DNA of 64,000 nt from Archivesica marissinica (taxonomy: Eukaryota; Mollusca; Bivalvia; Venerida; Vesicomyidae): the NCBI GenBank assembly GCA_014843695.1, contig CM026387.1:81771128-81835127 (forward strand), in the 5' to 3' direction. The notes beneath the pieces were generated by a model. It was given only the letters and a program-made list of their open reading frames with translations, made no database searches and was not told where the DNA came from. Of this stretch, positions 48,006 to 61,500 are shown in pieces; the stretch's first letter is position 1; every line of letters begins with the position of its first letter. Position numbers and translations under genes: made by a program.

Positions 48006-48892
48006 TTTTTTTTGTCTGGGTGGAACATTATTGTTTTTTTTTCTTATATTCATTTTGAAGAGTGCCGGCAGTTTTGTCTGGCAAATCATTTTCAGTTCAG
48101 ATGGTATCTGAATTTGTAGGAGCTTTTATTTTATCTTTCTTTACCGGAACTTGTGTCTGATTAAGGTCTTCGCTGTAACCTCCTGCTCAAGATTCAAACT
48201 ACATGTACAGGAGATGCAAGGTTGAGTATAGTTGATTCATGTTGTTTATTGACTGCGATCATAACTCAATCGTTTATCATCTTTCATAATTAGTATTATT
48301 ACTACATGTATTTACACACATGTACGTGTATATCCACTTCCAATACATATATATTTGCATACATTTGATATATATGCAGATTTACATATATTATTCTTGA
48401 ACCTCACGTGCTTTTGATTTTCGGCCACAACCTGAGGTATCTGAATTATGGTCATAATTATCAAGACAACCCTAACTCATATCTGTGTTTTTAGAAATAA
48501 GAGTAGTGGTGTCAGCCTCGGCCAATCAAGTGTGCCGTTTCCATGTGTAAGTGTGTATGATCTAGTCGATATGCAACATGGACCAACGCTGCTCATTTTC
48601 AGGTACATGAACACACGTATGCTGGAAAATACCGTGATATCCATTTATACCGCAGCTAGTGTTCCAAGTAGCATAATAAAGGGGGTCATATATACGTCAT
48701 CTATATTCGTAACTGACTGAATAAACCTCAAACTAGCATAATATACTTGGTTCTTCCTGCTGGTTCTCAGTTGCCAATGTAGCTGGGTACCAGTGGAAAA
48801 GCTTATATTCAGTCAGTACGTCACGTGACCAACATATTCAAAATGGCAGCCGACACGCTGGCAAAAGATGCCTCACTTCATTTGATTTTTTT

Positions 48893-49127
48893 GTAATAAC
48901 TTTAAAATTACTGGACCGATTTTATCAAAATAACTTGTATGTTCTTAGTTAGAAGGTTACCAAAGCATCTGATAAGGTTTTGTTGCATCAAATTTTGAAG
49001 AAGAAATATTTTTTCTTCTTCAGAAATTCATCCCAAAACCATGATAGCAGATGCATTGGACATTGTCTAACTAAGAAAACAAAAGTTATTTTGTTAAAAT
49101 CGGTCCAGTAATGTTAAAGTTATTACA
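48893..49127. mobile_element. Hairpin element, arms ~62 bp
   Basis: gtaataactttaaaattact at the left pairs with agtaatgttaaagttattac at the right; the arms run to ttcttagttaga / tctaactaagaa. Flank ends were not resolved. Confidence 0.7.
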
Positions 49128-49129
49128 CA

Positions 49130-50130
49130 TTCTCATTCCTGTGCCATTTCCTTCATTGATCGTGACGTCGACGTCAATTATTGCTTGCGGTATAAAGTAA
49201 ATACATGGTTAGTGCCGCTGAATATAAAATATATTCGGTTGAGCCTTAGACAGCTTTATTGGGGCGAGCTTTAGTATAAGCTTTAGTTTAATATAATTAC
49301 ATGTGAATAAGAACTCAAATTATATTATCATTTGGAGACACAATCGTGATTACCGATGTATTTCCCCTTTTCTTTCACAATTGTCGTCAACAATTTACTA
49401 ACTACTGATTTTGTCCAAAAGAAAAATCTGATCCACATTCATATGGAAGTTTCTCCCACCAGTTAGATTTATTAATTCTGTTTAGCTACCTGCTACACTC
49501 GTATTAAGTGTTTCATTTCAGTGCAATTCTACACCTTAGTGTAACAATGGATAAACGGTATTTAGATTACAGGTACGATGAATGTCATTATTTGCCATAT
49601 ATGTCGTCATTATTTGCCATATATGTCACCTAACTATTACAGCAAACTCCCAGTTGCCATTTTGCCATCTTATATGCGACTACATGTCCATAAGTATATG
49701 TACTCCTATACAGTTCTGTTCTGTTAAAGTGTAAAGTGTGAAAATTGGCGTCAAACTTTTTGAAGATATTCCGTTAAATATTTTTCAGAAACATTCACTA
49801 AAAGTTGCATAACAGGATTTAAAAAAATGTACTCTGTAATAAATAAAAATGTGTAAAGTGCAGGCGCAACATTGCTTTGTGGCGGAATTATTTTTATTTA
49901 TTTTTTAAACCTGTTGCATCAATAGCAATTTGATTCATCCTTATCGGAATCCTGTCAATCAATTAATCTCCTTGTTTTAACATTTAATAAATTTATTTAG
50001 TATTTTAAAAACTGCCTTGTTCTGTTTACAAAAACCAAAAAAGGAACAAAAGTATTTGTGAGTAATTGCTGAGAAATTACCTGAACTTGAGAGCTAAATC
50101 CTGTTGTACCCCACACCCGTTACGGCGTTA
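49130..50130. other. No gene recognised
   Basis: AT-rich. The 20-bp motif gtcattatttgccatatatg is doubled at 49580-49628. Nothing else seen. Confidence 0.4.
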
Positions 50131-50214
50131 GAAATGTACGAGTGACGCGTGTACACGCTGTGTAGACCATGGGCAGTCAGTCTGCAAGCCGCTGTGGGCT
50201 TTACCGATGGGATA

Positions 50215-50460
50215 CGCTGGTAGTCGTGCCCGGTGTAGACCCTGATCAGACGGTATGTATCGTGGTAACTTGTCTTATCAGGGTCTACACCACATTATAC
50301 GTGCACAGCTACCGGCGTGTAACTTCCCCCATTGGTAAAGCATACAGCGGCTTACGGTAAGGTAAGCCACTGTATGCTTTACCAATGGGGGAGGTTACAC
50401 GCCGGTAGATGTGCACATATAATTAATGTTGTGTATACCCTGATCGGAATGTATGCCCGT
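50215..50460. repeat. Long near-perfect palindrome
   Basis: tgctttaccaatgggggagg near 50375 is the complement of cctccattgg-like cttcccccattggtaaagca near 50325, and gtgtaacttcc / gttacacgccggtag extend the pairing. The centre lies near 50355 and arms are at least 90 bp. A second small inverted pair, gtgtagaccctgatcag and atcagggtctacacc, lies inside the left arm. Confidence 0.8.
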
Positions 50461-50735
50461 TGTACGCCGTAGGCTTTACCACTCCAGCTGACTTGCCGTA
50501 CTGAATTCCACTTACATGTAGGCCCTACCATATGAAATGGTGTACCCCGGTATCATGCAGCGGGCCAACACTGGCTGATTAATATTCCCAATGGTTGTGG
50601 TAGCGTATCCCTCAATGCAGTAATACGTTTAGCCCTAAACCTCCTAAATATGTGTCGTAGATCCCGGCTAACCACTGTATGGGTGGATGGAACACGGGAG
50701 AGGATGCAATCTCTGCAGGCTGAGGAACACACATT

Positions 50736-50952
50736 CAGGCCTCGGCAAATTCTTAATTTTCCACTCGTCCAGATTGGATTTCGTTATGAGTTGAAATCCA
50801 GTCTGTGTACGAGTAGAAAATTACATGTACGTGCATATCTGATTTAGTTTTTATCCCAAAGAGTGGCACACATTTTTCGCTCCGGCGTCCAGATCGAAAA
50901 TTCACTCGTAGTAAATACGAACGGACGAGTGGATTTCTCGAGGCCTGACATG
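50736..50952. mobile_element. Relative of the element at 39366
   Basis: Ends caggcctcggcaaattctt and ctcgaggcctg with inner cactcgtcc / ggacgagtg. Shorter than the copy at 39366. Confidence 0.7.
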
Positions 50953-51118
50953 GCGTCGTATCAAGTTCAACTATTTAATTGCCTCATACATTGCCTTAAT
51001 ATACAATTGCCTCAACTCAGACCTCTGTTTATTACATGTAACAAAGGCTGATATTTGACGGGAAGATAGCACGTGGTTTCTAAAATTGTATAATTATACT
51101 TTTGACAGAGCATCTAAA

Positions 51119-52118
51119 NNNNNNNNNNNNNNNNNNNNNNNNNNNNNNNNNNNNNNNNNNNNNNNNNNNNNNNNNNNNNNNNNNNNNNNNNNNNNNNNNN
51201 NNNNNNNNNNNNNNNNNNNNNNNNNNNNNNNNNNNNNNNNNNNNNNNNNNNNNNNNNNNNNNNNNNNNNNNNNNNNNNNNNNNNNNNNNNNNNNNNNNNN
51301 NNNNNNNNNNNNNNNNNNNNNNNNNNNNNNNNNNNNNNNNNNNNNNNNNNNNNNNNNNNNNNNNNNNNNNNNNNNNNNNNNNNNNNNNNNNNNNNNNNNN
51401 NNNNNNNNNNNNNNNNNNNNNNNNNNNNNNNNNNNNNNNNNNNNNNNNNNNNNNNNNNNNNNNNNNNNNNNNNNNNNNNNNNNNNNNNNNNNNNNNNNNN
51501 NNNNNNNNNNNNNNNNNNNNNNNNNNNNNNNNNNNNNNNNNNNNNNNNNNNNNNNNNNNNNNNNNNNNNNNNNNNNNNNNNNNNNNNNNNNNNNNNNNNN
51601 NNNNNNNNNNNNNNNNNNNNNNNNNNNNNNNNNNNNNNNNNNNNNNNNNNNNNNNNNNNNNNNNNNNNNNNNNNNNNNNNNNNNNNNNNNNNNNNNNNNN
51701 NNNNNNNNNNNNNNNNNNNNNNNNNNNNNNNNNNNNNNNNNNNNNNNNNNNNNNNNNNNNNNNNNNNNNNNNNNNNNNNNNNNNNNNNNNNNNNNNNNNN
51801 NNNNNNNNNNNNNNNNNNNNNNNNNNNNNNNNNNNNNNNNNNNNNNNNNNNNNNNNNNNNNNNNNNNNNNNNNNNNNNNNNNNNNNNNNNNNNNNNNNNN
51901 NNNNNNNNNNNNNNNNNNNNNNNNNNNNNNNNNNNNNNNNNNNNNNNNNNNNNNNNNNNNNNNNNNNNNNNNNNNNNNNNNNNNNNNNNNNNNNNNNNNN
52001 NNNNNNNNNNNNNNNNNNNNNNNNNNNNNNNNNNNNNNNNNNNNNNNNNNNNNNNNNNNNNNNNNNNNNNNNNNNNNNNNNNNNNNNNNNNNNNNNNNNN
52101 NNNNNNNNNNNNNNNNNN
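51119..52118. other. Assembly gap, exactly 1,000 N
   Basis: A round-number run of N marks a scaffold join of unknown true size. Frames reported across it would be meaningless. Confidence 0.99.
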
Positions 52119-52449
52119 ACAACTTGAATTTTAATATTTCTTTTCAAATAACATTTTTAGTAAATGTCATACATCCGTTTGTTTAATGTTCATCAATTAA
52201 CGCACAAAGAATGGCCCCATGCATGACCGGAGGTGCGAAAAATTGTTGTAATTATGGTTCGAATTAACAAAGGCAGATGATGACACTTTGCTTAATTACA
52301 GGTGATACTAATTGATTTAACAGAGGTCATAAAATTAAACTTCTTAATATATAATACCATTGAGAAAGGAGTTTGGAAAACAATAAAGAGAACAAATCAA
52401 AATACTGACTAAGGCTCCATGAGTCTAAATGTAAATTATATGCGGTAAA

Positions 52450-54230
52450 AAATGCTTTATTTTCACAAAACAATCGAAAAAGCCGATAACTTAATAGCCA
52501 ACGTATTCAAAAAGTCGTTTGACATTATTTCAACGATTTTAATTAAATTATTTAATATAATATTTATTAATGGAGAACATTTACGTAGCTGGGGCGGCAA
52601 GGGTATAATTGTCCCAAAATTGAAAAGGGGCGACTCTAATGAAACCAAAATATAAAGAGGTATAATTACACTCATAAATATTTTATCAACCATTTATTCT
52701 AAGCTTTTATCAAATAAATAATATGTCGATTGTTCCTAACAAGGCACTAGTAATATATATATATTCGGAAAATTCGGACCACATATATATATATATATAG
52801 ACTCACCAAATGGTCTTCAACTAATAATATCATTGTGGACTCCAAAAAGGCATGTCCACTATTGATTGTATATACATATTACATGCTTTAATCACAAAAA
52901 CATTTGCAGAAAAGAAAAAAAAACGTTATGTTGCCTTCCTAGATTGGGAGAAAATGTTCGACAAAATCGACAATGCACACTTGTTTCATAAAATAATCCA
53001 ACATACCGACAGTTACATATAGAACTCTATAGTAAAGCCAATGGTGTTGCGATGAATATTAATAAAACTATGGTCATGATCTTAGAACTAGGCAGACCAA
53101 CACGATATGATTTCACCTTATACGATAAGCCATTAGAAATTGTAGATAATATTAAATACTTCGTTTCATATTTAAGAACGGTAAATAAAACTAAGGAGAG
53201 AAACTATATAAGTTCTGTTTATGTTTTAATCCTTTCATATATACTTACTTTTTTGACTGTGTGTACATGTATTGTTTGTGAATGTATATATTGGAATACA
53301 TCTGCTTAAAAACAAAATGAAACAGGACTCGTATCAGAATTGCACAAGGTGCTGCTTACCCTTTACACAAACTATTCGTGATTTGTTAACACATACATAT
53401 GCCTATCCCACAGAAGATGAAATTATTTAATACTCTAGTACAACCAACATTAAATCATGCAGCTGAAATATGTGGTAATGAAGAACCGAAATATATTATT
53501 TAATTCATACTACATTTTGCCGCAAACTGTAAACCGATCTACAAATATTGAAGCACGTAATGGAGAACTTGGTAGATTCCCCACGATAGTTATTAGAACT
53601 AGAAATGGTTAAATATTGGATATCCCTCTTAGCAAAACCAGAAACGTCAATCCTTTTAAAAGTCCATAATATGTTAACAACTGATATCGACATAGGCATA
53701 TCTTATAATGGTACCAATTGGGCATGCATACCAAATAAAAACAATGCTAGACAATAGTGGATTATCCTATATTTGGACTAATCAGTATAACATGCTAACT
53801 GACTACATACAACTCAATCAAAGATTTCTTGATGAATACCGACAAAACTGGTACGCAGTGATTAATAATGACAGACATCTAGAATCTCATGTACTTTCGA
53901 AATATAATTTGGACCTCGAATCCTACTTTAATATAACCACCGAACCAAATTTTAGAACCGCTATATCGTTTTAGAACGTCATCACACGACTTACAAATCG
54001 AAACTGGAAGATATGCGAACAAACCTAGAAACGAACGCATCTGCATAAACTGTAATCTAAATTTCATTGGAAACGAATACCATCTCATTCGTATATGTCA
54101 CAAAATATTTTACATCATGGCCACCTAGATATAAATTTGAACAACTGACTTCATTAACCTCAAAAACCAATGTAGTAAATCTTTCAACGTTTATTTACTT
54201 TGCTAAAATGGCAAGATGTTAATTTCATTC
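52450..54230 (+). pseudogene. Decayed non-LTR retrotransposon, reverse transcriptase to C-terminus
   Basis: In order on the plus strand: LRSWGGKGIIVPKLKRGD at about 52590 (start of the RT domain), YVAFLDWEKMFDKID at about 52930 (the FxD catalytic motif), and GVAMNINKTMVM at about 53045 (the later GxxxNxxKT motif). The YxDD motif that should lie between the last two is missing, pointing to an internal deletion near 53000. Later come LFNTLVQPTLNHAAEICG (about 53425) and the C-terminal IETGRY...ICINCNLNFIGNEYHLIRICH with a C..C...H...C knuckle (about 53995-54100). Frames shift repeatedly and stops are many. The 5' half, including any endonuclease, would lie in or beyond the N gap. Confidence 0.8.
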
Positions 54231-54491
54231 GATAAGGTATCATTTTGAACCTACGATATTCAACACTCTAGCAAAAGTAGTTGTTTATATTAATATATTC
54301 CACAAAATTAATACATTTACAATTTACTTTCAGATAACTAAACCATGTTTATTTCACCTATATTATTTATAATGCTATAAGTATAATGAACACACTTAAC
54401 GCAATGAATATTGTTGTTGTTGTAAACTCTAGAATGACGGTGTAGCATATCGCTAGGACAGTTCTGGATGCTATCCGGTTCCATCGGAAGT

Positions 54492-54807
54492 CAGGCGCGT
54501 AGCTAGACCTACATATGGATTACGCACCATTCTAGGGGGTCCGGGGGCATGTTCCACCCGGAGATTTTTTTATCCCACTACATGGTCTAAGGTGACTTTT
54601 GCCTACTATGAACATCAGCTACAATCAATATCTGTTGGCATTTCGTTCATGTCTACTTTCTAGTGAATGATCAATGTCAGTGCCCCCCTTACCCCTTTAC
54701 GATCCAGTTTAGCCTATATTGTATTTTTCGCATTTATTTCATTTTCAGGAACTGTCAAAATAAATTGTACGCACGTGCGTACATGCGTAGGCCTAGCTAC
54801 GCGCCTG
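54492..54807. mobile_element. DNA-element relic with CAGGCGCGTAGCTAG ends
   Basis: caggcgcgtagctagacc and ggcctagctacgcgcctg form TIRs. gaagt flanks both sides (54487-54491 and 54808-54812), a 5-bp duplication. No transposase. Confidence 0.75.
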
Positions 54808-54812
54808 GAAGT

Positions 54813-55138
54813 CAATAAAAAGAGATTGTTTTGCCTAATTAAAATTGTTCAAATATTAAAGTTATTTCTTCAAGCTTTCCCATACAGAGAAATGTTAGAT
54901 TCTCGGACCCACCAGAGTCAACTATATGCATTCAGTGATTATGGAACAATCAGCACAGGCCATATTTATTCGTAAAGATACGGGATGTTTTGCATTCACA
55001 ATGGCTGTAAAATGCTGAATATGTTAAACTTTATAAATATCTGGCTAACTAAAGACCTAAGCAGACGTCACGTTTATATAATTCCAATACCACCATTTTC
55101 AACCAGAAATGGTGCTGCAAAACAGAAAGGAAAAATGT
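54813..55138. other. No exon recognised
   Basis: I searched here for the next RNF213-like exon on the minus strand and found none. Confidence 0.4.
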
Positions 55139-55280
55139 GTAGTTTATATAAATTTATTTTAGTTTGATTGTTCTTACAACTTATACTAATAACACTCGCA
55201 ATGGCCCCAGCATGGTTCAAACTCCGGGCCTTTCGCACCTGAAGCGAACGCGCTACCACTGCGCTATCACGACTTCCACT
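55139..55280 (-). mobile_element. Family B SINE, internally shortened
   Basis: Minus strand head gaagtcgtgatagcgcagtg with B box, then directly the tail; most of the body is missing. Confidence 0.7.
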
Positions 55281-55412
55281 AAAACGTGTATATTTCGAAT
55301 GTTCAAGAAATTAGCGAATATTCGTTCAGAAGATCATTAGATTTCCAAAATCACAATTTGTTGCCATCCCTAATTGGCTACATAATTATGCTTATTTATT
55401 TATGATACTTAC

Positions 55413-55552
55413 TGAATTCTGTTACTGAATTGCTGTTCTGTATCAAATGATGATAGTGTTTCTAGCAGCATTATTTTCTCGATACCTATACCAGTAGCTT
55501 TACTGATTTCACTCTTGTGAACTCCTGCCATCAGTTTGGAGTGGGTTGTTAC
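55413..55552 (-). CDS. RNF213-like exon 8, last one found
   Basis: 140 nt: VTTHSKLMAGVHKSEISK and SSFDTEQQFSNRI, then two bases of a split codon before gtaagt. Acceptor ctctttatag. Confidence 0.88.
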
Positions 55553-58500
55553 CTATAAAGAGATAACTTGTAACAAAAGTATTTCTGGAATGACTTCAGC
55601 TTCAAGATACAGTTAATTATTTTTCTGCGTATTTGTACATTTACATCCGTATTTAAAATAGTTCTGGGCTAATTTCGCTGACAGTGCTGAAGCATGGTTC
55701 AATAGCATTCCGTTACGACTATCGGTCACATTGTGCAACTGTAAATCTAAAAGTAATCTAAATTAAATATGTACGCGGTACTAAGTTGCTATGGAAATAT
55801 TACAAGAATATAATTAATATATATATTTTTTAACTTTCTTAATAATATTTAATATTCTGAAGTTGCGATTCTATATCAGTGTGATCTGTAATTCTTACTT
55901 GGGCAAAGAGCCGCTCACATTTCTGTTTGGCTAGTTTCATCTCAACGTACGCTATAAGACTGTCATGTGATTGTCTATGGAAATACCAATCTTTAAGTAA
56001 TTTCGTCTCTTCATTCGGCAGACTACTTTTGTCTAGTCGAACAAGTGATTCCGGAGTGGCACACCATAGCAACACAAACTTTGCTTCTTCAAGAATCTTC
56101 ATAATAATACAAAACAAATGTCTTTAATATAATATTATAATAATAATATATATATGGCATTAGTAGACAATTGAAATCATGACAACCTTGAGAAATGTGC
56201 TAATGTATTTGCTATAAATTCATTACCATTAATTTATTATTTAACGTCAAACTTGTTCGAAAGACCATGTCTATTAAAGAGATCACTTGCATTAAGATAC
56301 CATTTTTTCAATTTATGTGGTATTAAGAGACTGTATTGTGCCTATCGCTCTTTGGTGGTGTCTTAATACACATTTGACAGTATTGTATTTTATATGTTAC
56401 TATATGCCTACTGATTGCAGGTCTATATTGGATATCGAACGCTTCCGCCTACCACGGAGTTGCAGAAAGAATACGGAGTTGCAGACAGAATACGCTAATA
56501 GTCATGATGAAAGATTGGGAAGAGTATCTATCTATCTACAATGTCAATAAGCGAAGGTGTGTGCGTACATCTACTCACTGCGCATGCACCATGGCTGTTG
56601 TCACACGGTGAGCATCTAGATCAAAGTAATGATGTAATTGTTGGAGGGTTTCTTGTTGATAACATATTAGGTTGCACTTATTTTACATATAACCGTATAT
56701 ATGATCAATAAACTATACTTAAAATGGGCATACATGAACACTATTTAATAGTATTTATGCAGTATTGACCAAATTGTATTATCAAGATTTTGATGATCAG
56801 CACATTAGCAATTAATGATTTCGAAATATTGATCAAGCTCAAAGATTATAAAGATGAATCAGTTATATGTTATATTTCGGGTTTTACGCCTGCATCAGCA
56901 CCATTTTGGACTATATCGCCGGCGGGCAGTTTACCTAACAACACCTTTCCTGGGCAGGCTCCAGCAGTTAACCAGTACTTGGGTGCACCAACCTCCGTAA
57001 GAATCTGCCAACTTTTTCATATAAATGAGACAGGGTCTGAGCGGGGCTCGAACCCGTGACCATCAGTGATGATAGGTTACAGTGGTATACAAGTCAGCGA
57101 CCTTAACCACTCGACCACGAAGGCGGTAAAGATGAATCAAGAGTATCATTTTGTATTAGTTCGTCCATATTATATTGATCTCTGAACGTGACATTTACAT
57201 AAATATTATTGTTCCTGAACACATATTAACACATTGAAAACTCTTATAATAGCAACACAAAAAAGCAATACATGTATTAACAAGTTAGCTAAATATATAT
57301 TTTAACACAAATAAATTAAATGATATTAATTAGTAAATATGATGCATATCTGAAACAATTATACTAATCTGCTTTATTCTATCACATGATATTGCAAAAT
57401 ATAGTTAGTTATTACTTATATTTTGAATTTTACAATATTATTTGCCTACAACAATACTGTCTCCCACCCAGGTTGTGTTTTCCAGTCTGATATTATGTTT
57501 CCTGGTCACCAAAAAAGAAACGACTTTAAGTATCATAACTAGTTCCTGAGAAAATAACACATGCGCAGTTGAAACTGCCAACTTTTTCATATAAATGAGA
57601 CACGGCCTGAGCGGGGATCGAACACGTGACCATCAGAGATGATAGGTTACAGTGGTATACAAGTCAGCGACCGTAACCACTCGACCACGGAAGCGGACTA
57701 ATTATTATTATGTATTGCATTATTGTTATTATATTGTAGTACTATTATAGTTACCTGTATAGATCTATCATTCTCATCTTTTGCATGTCCATGTTTTTCC
57801 CACACATCCAGAACAATTGCGGAGCATGTGTCATCATGGTAACCTATAAAAACATCTCCCAATTTCGTAGTATCTTTCTCCCTCCTGAAACCAAGTTACA
57901 TACATGTAGTACAATCATATTCTATACAAGTATGCCTTAAGTATCTCGTGGCATAGAACATACATTTACTAAATGTATTCGATTGTCTATTTTTAATGTG
58001 CTTGTTATCCCAGCATTTGATTATGAATGCAATACTTTTGACTTTATATTATGGCTATACGATATTGACTCATACTGTGTGTTATAAGGCCTGTCTTTCA
58101 GAAATAACTATCTGCTTTGTTAGCTAGAATGCAATAATTTATTCTAAACTGTTAACATAAAAAGAGCTTTCAAACAGATCTGCCACAATCCTGTATTTCA
58201 CTGTGTTACAAACAATACCAACAAGTATATTTATACATACAACTGTCTCATTCCTGTATGTCTCTGTGTTACAAACAATACATGTATCAACACGTATATT
58301 TATACATACAACTGTCACATTCCTGTATGTCTCTGTGTTACAAACAATACATGTACCAACAAGTATATTTATACATACAACTGTCGCATTGCTGTATGTC
58401 TCTGTGTTACAAACAATACATGTACCAACAAGTATATTTATACATACAACTGTCGCATTCCTGTATGTCTCTGTTTTACAAACTCTGCAGCCCAATCCTT

Positions 58501-61500
58501 CAAGCTTTGCACAACATTCTGTTGTTCCAAGGACAGCATGGTGTTTATTGTGAGGAAATGTTTCTCCAGACGGTTGATCAGGGGTATAGGGAACTTCTTG
58601 TACACTGTTTGCTTCTCTGCTACAACAATTAATCTGCAACAGGAAATTAAAATTATCTTTCATTGTCCACCTGAGTATTATACTTAACATAGCATAACTT
58701 TTAATGAGAGTCATCAACTAGAGCTAGGCTGTCTGATTAGCGCAGTGGCGCGCTCGCCTCTCACCAATGCAACCCGGGTTCGATCCTCGGACCAGGGAAG
58801 TATGTGAGATGGTACGGTGGTCGCTGGATCGGAAAAGAGTGTTTCTCCCCGAGTACTCCGTTTTCCCCCCACACGAATAACCACATATACGCTTTCATCC
58901 GCGCCAACGAGTGATTAATATAAGTTGTTAGAACTTGCTTCGCAATCGTTGTAAAATAAATAAAGCTTAAACTTAAACTAGAGTGATATGGAAACTAAAA
59001 GTAAGATTTTACAGTTACTGGAAAACTTCCTAAATAGATTCAATGTTCATGCATCCCATAAGAACAAAAGGAGAATATTAAATTCTACACTCTCCATTGA
59101 TAGATACGTTTCTAACACAATAACAAGTTGAGACATCTCATTGACACAGATTACAACTGTCTAGAGTATCCTGTAATGCCTAAAGATACTCAACTACATA
59201 ATTGAATGTAATATTTTATACATGAACATTTAATTCTCTGGCAACAACAATCTAAAAATGCAGTCCTTCACTCCAGAATTCCAAAGTTCACAGACTTTCA
59301 AAGCTATTTAAATTCTATGACGTAACCAAAGAAAGGTAGCAATTAAAACAATCTTCTACATCTTACCTGAAGTTTCTGTGCACAGGACATTTGACTCTGT
59401 GTGTTCCCAGTCCGAGATCGACATATCTCTCTCCCCCAAAGTACACATAGTACTGATTGAGTGCGTCATACAGACTCTCATACAAGTTCTCCAGGTTTAG
59501 GAGGACTACCGTGTTCCCTGTCTCCATACACACCTTAATCTTGTTGATATTACGACACACCTATATAATGACATAATAAACATCAGTCGAGCATACTTGC
59601 AGAGTATACTTGCAGGTCCGATCCTCCGTCTGATCCTAAGAAAAGTAATAGTCTTTCAGATGCGACTTTAAACCGAGGTAACGTGTCGGTGCTTTACACC
59701 GTGTACGTAAAGCACCAGAGGAGACTCTGGAATGGGTCTCTCTCTGTATCATTGCACTATCCTCCAAAAATCTAAAATGACTAATCTCTTCAGGACAATT
59801 ATAGCTCCAAAAGGACTGTATTTAGAATTATCTGCTCAGATGATTACAAATTCTGATTAATGTCAGCAATTTCCATAATCTGATTTTAACTAAACCTGTC
59901 CACATTTAAACTGCATTTTGTGATTTTATTATTTTTGAATGACCTTATATCATCAATAACTTTGTCTCGAGGTGGTTTACACTAGCATTGTAGCAGTTTT
60001 AATTTTGTTCTCGAAGTAGATGTGAGTTAATACATGTAGATGTATTGGGTTTTTTAAAGTTAATTGAATACAACGGTTATATAACTCCCTCTCCCTGGTT
60101 TCCCAGTTCAACTGTTAACCATTGGACTAGTTATCCGTCTGCTCGCTTCAAAAACAAATACTGTATTATATCATGATAAAAACCGCATGAATCCAGTTTA
60201 AACTGCCTGGCCATAAAGTTGGGTGCTCCGTACAGTCTGATATTTGCTATGGTGTTGATTAGTTTAGGTTAACGTAAATGTGGTCATTCGTGTGGGAGGA
60301 AACCAGAGTACCCATCTCACATACTTCCCAGTCCGAGGATCGAACCCGGGTTGCATTGGTGAGAAGCGAGCGTGCTAACCACTGCGCCAACAAATCATCA
60401 CCATTAAGCATATACCATATTGCAAGGCGCAGCCACTTTGTGACACCACAAATAGGGCCTGGATTTGAACATGCCCTCAATCATCTGAGTAACCTTTATT
60501 GACGAATGTGCAATTAAACATTTGAACTATGCAAATAATAACATATACGTACATGTACACACTATCATATTCGCAGTTACGCTCTGCATATATTTCGCAG
60601 GTCAACCATCTGTTCTTTCATTGGTTAGTGCACCTATTTTTATATCAGAATTAATTATCAACAACTTCAAATGTGTAAATGTGTACCTGTGTGTATTCCT
60701 GGTCACTTCTAAAGCTGCTACCAAATATGGTAATAGGTCTGATGTCACTGCTCCTAGATAGTATCTGTTGTTGTATGATGGATAGCGCTCCATAGTTCTC
60801 AGTTAGCAACAGTAGGTACCGACTCTCACTGTATATAACAGACATTGGAATTGTGCATTAAAACTAACGATTTTGACATAAAAACAATCATTACCGTCCT
60901 TTCTACCAACAGATTATGGCCTGAACATGGTTTCGAGTCTTATAATTGAGTGCTAAAAAACATTTCTTCTTTCTAAAATGTGTTAACATCATAATTACGT
61001 TTTAGAAAAGAAAGCACTCTGAAGTCGTGGAAGTCGTGATAGCGCAGTGGATGCGCGTTCGCTTCAGGTGTGAAAGGTCCGGAGTTCGAGCCCCACTGGA
61101 GCAGTTACGATTGTGCCCTTAGGCAAGGCATTTAAATTCCACGTTGCCTCTTCTCTCTCCCTCGTGGCGATGGATTCCATCAGGAATGAGGTCTCGAGAG
61201 TGATTTATATAAGTTGAAATAACTTGTTCCGCAATCGAGCTAAAATAAATTTGTATAAACTAAGCACTCTGACAGTGACCATTTCTTCAACTTGCACGGG
61301 ACATGTAATTTATGCTTGGTCTGATTTCCATTTTATCAACCCATCTTATATGCGAGTGCATGCCAAAACCCACATATTTCAGGACAAAGTAGGGGGTCGT
61401 CTTATAGGCGTGATCGCCATACAGGCGAGGATGGACGATACCCAAGATGTGTAAAACAGAGGCACCAGCAAAACATATTACAACTACTTTAATGTAAACT

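Noticed and set aside
51080..52186. Long frames of 341-366 codons
   Set aside because: They consist almost entirely of N.
58139..58717. 192-codon minus frame through the 69-bp repeat
   Set aside because: It is in a different frame from the RNF213-like exon it overlaps; it stays open because 69 is a multiple of three.
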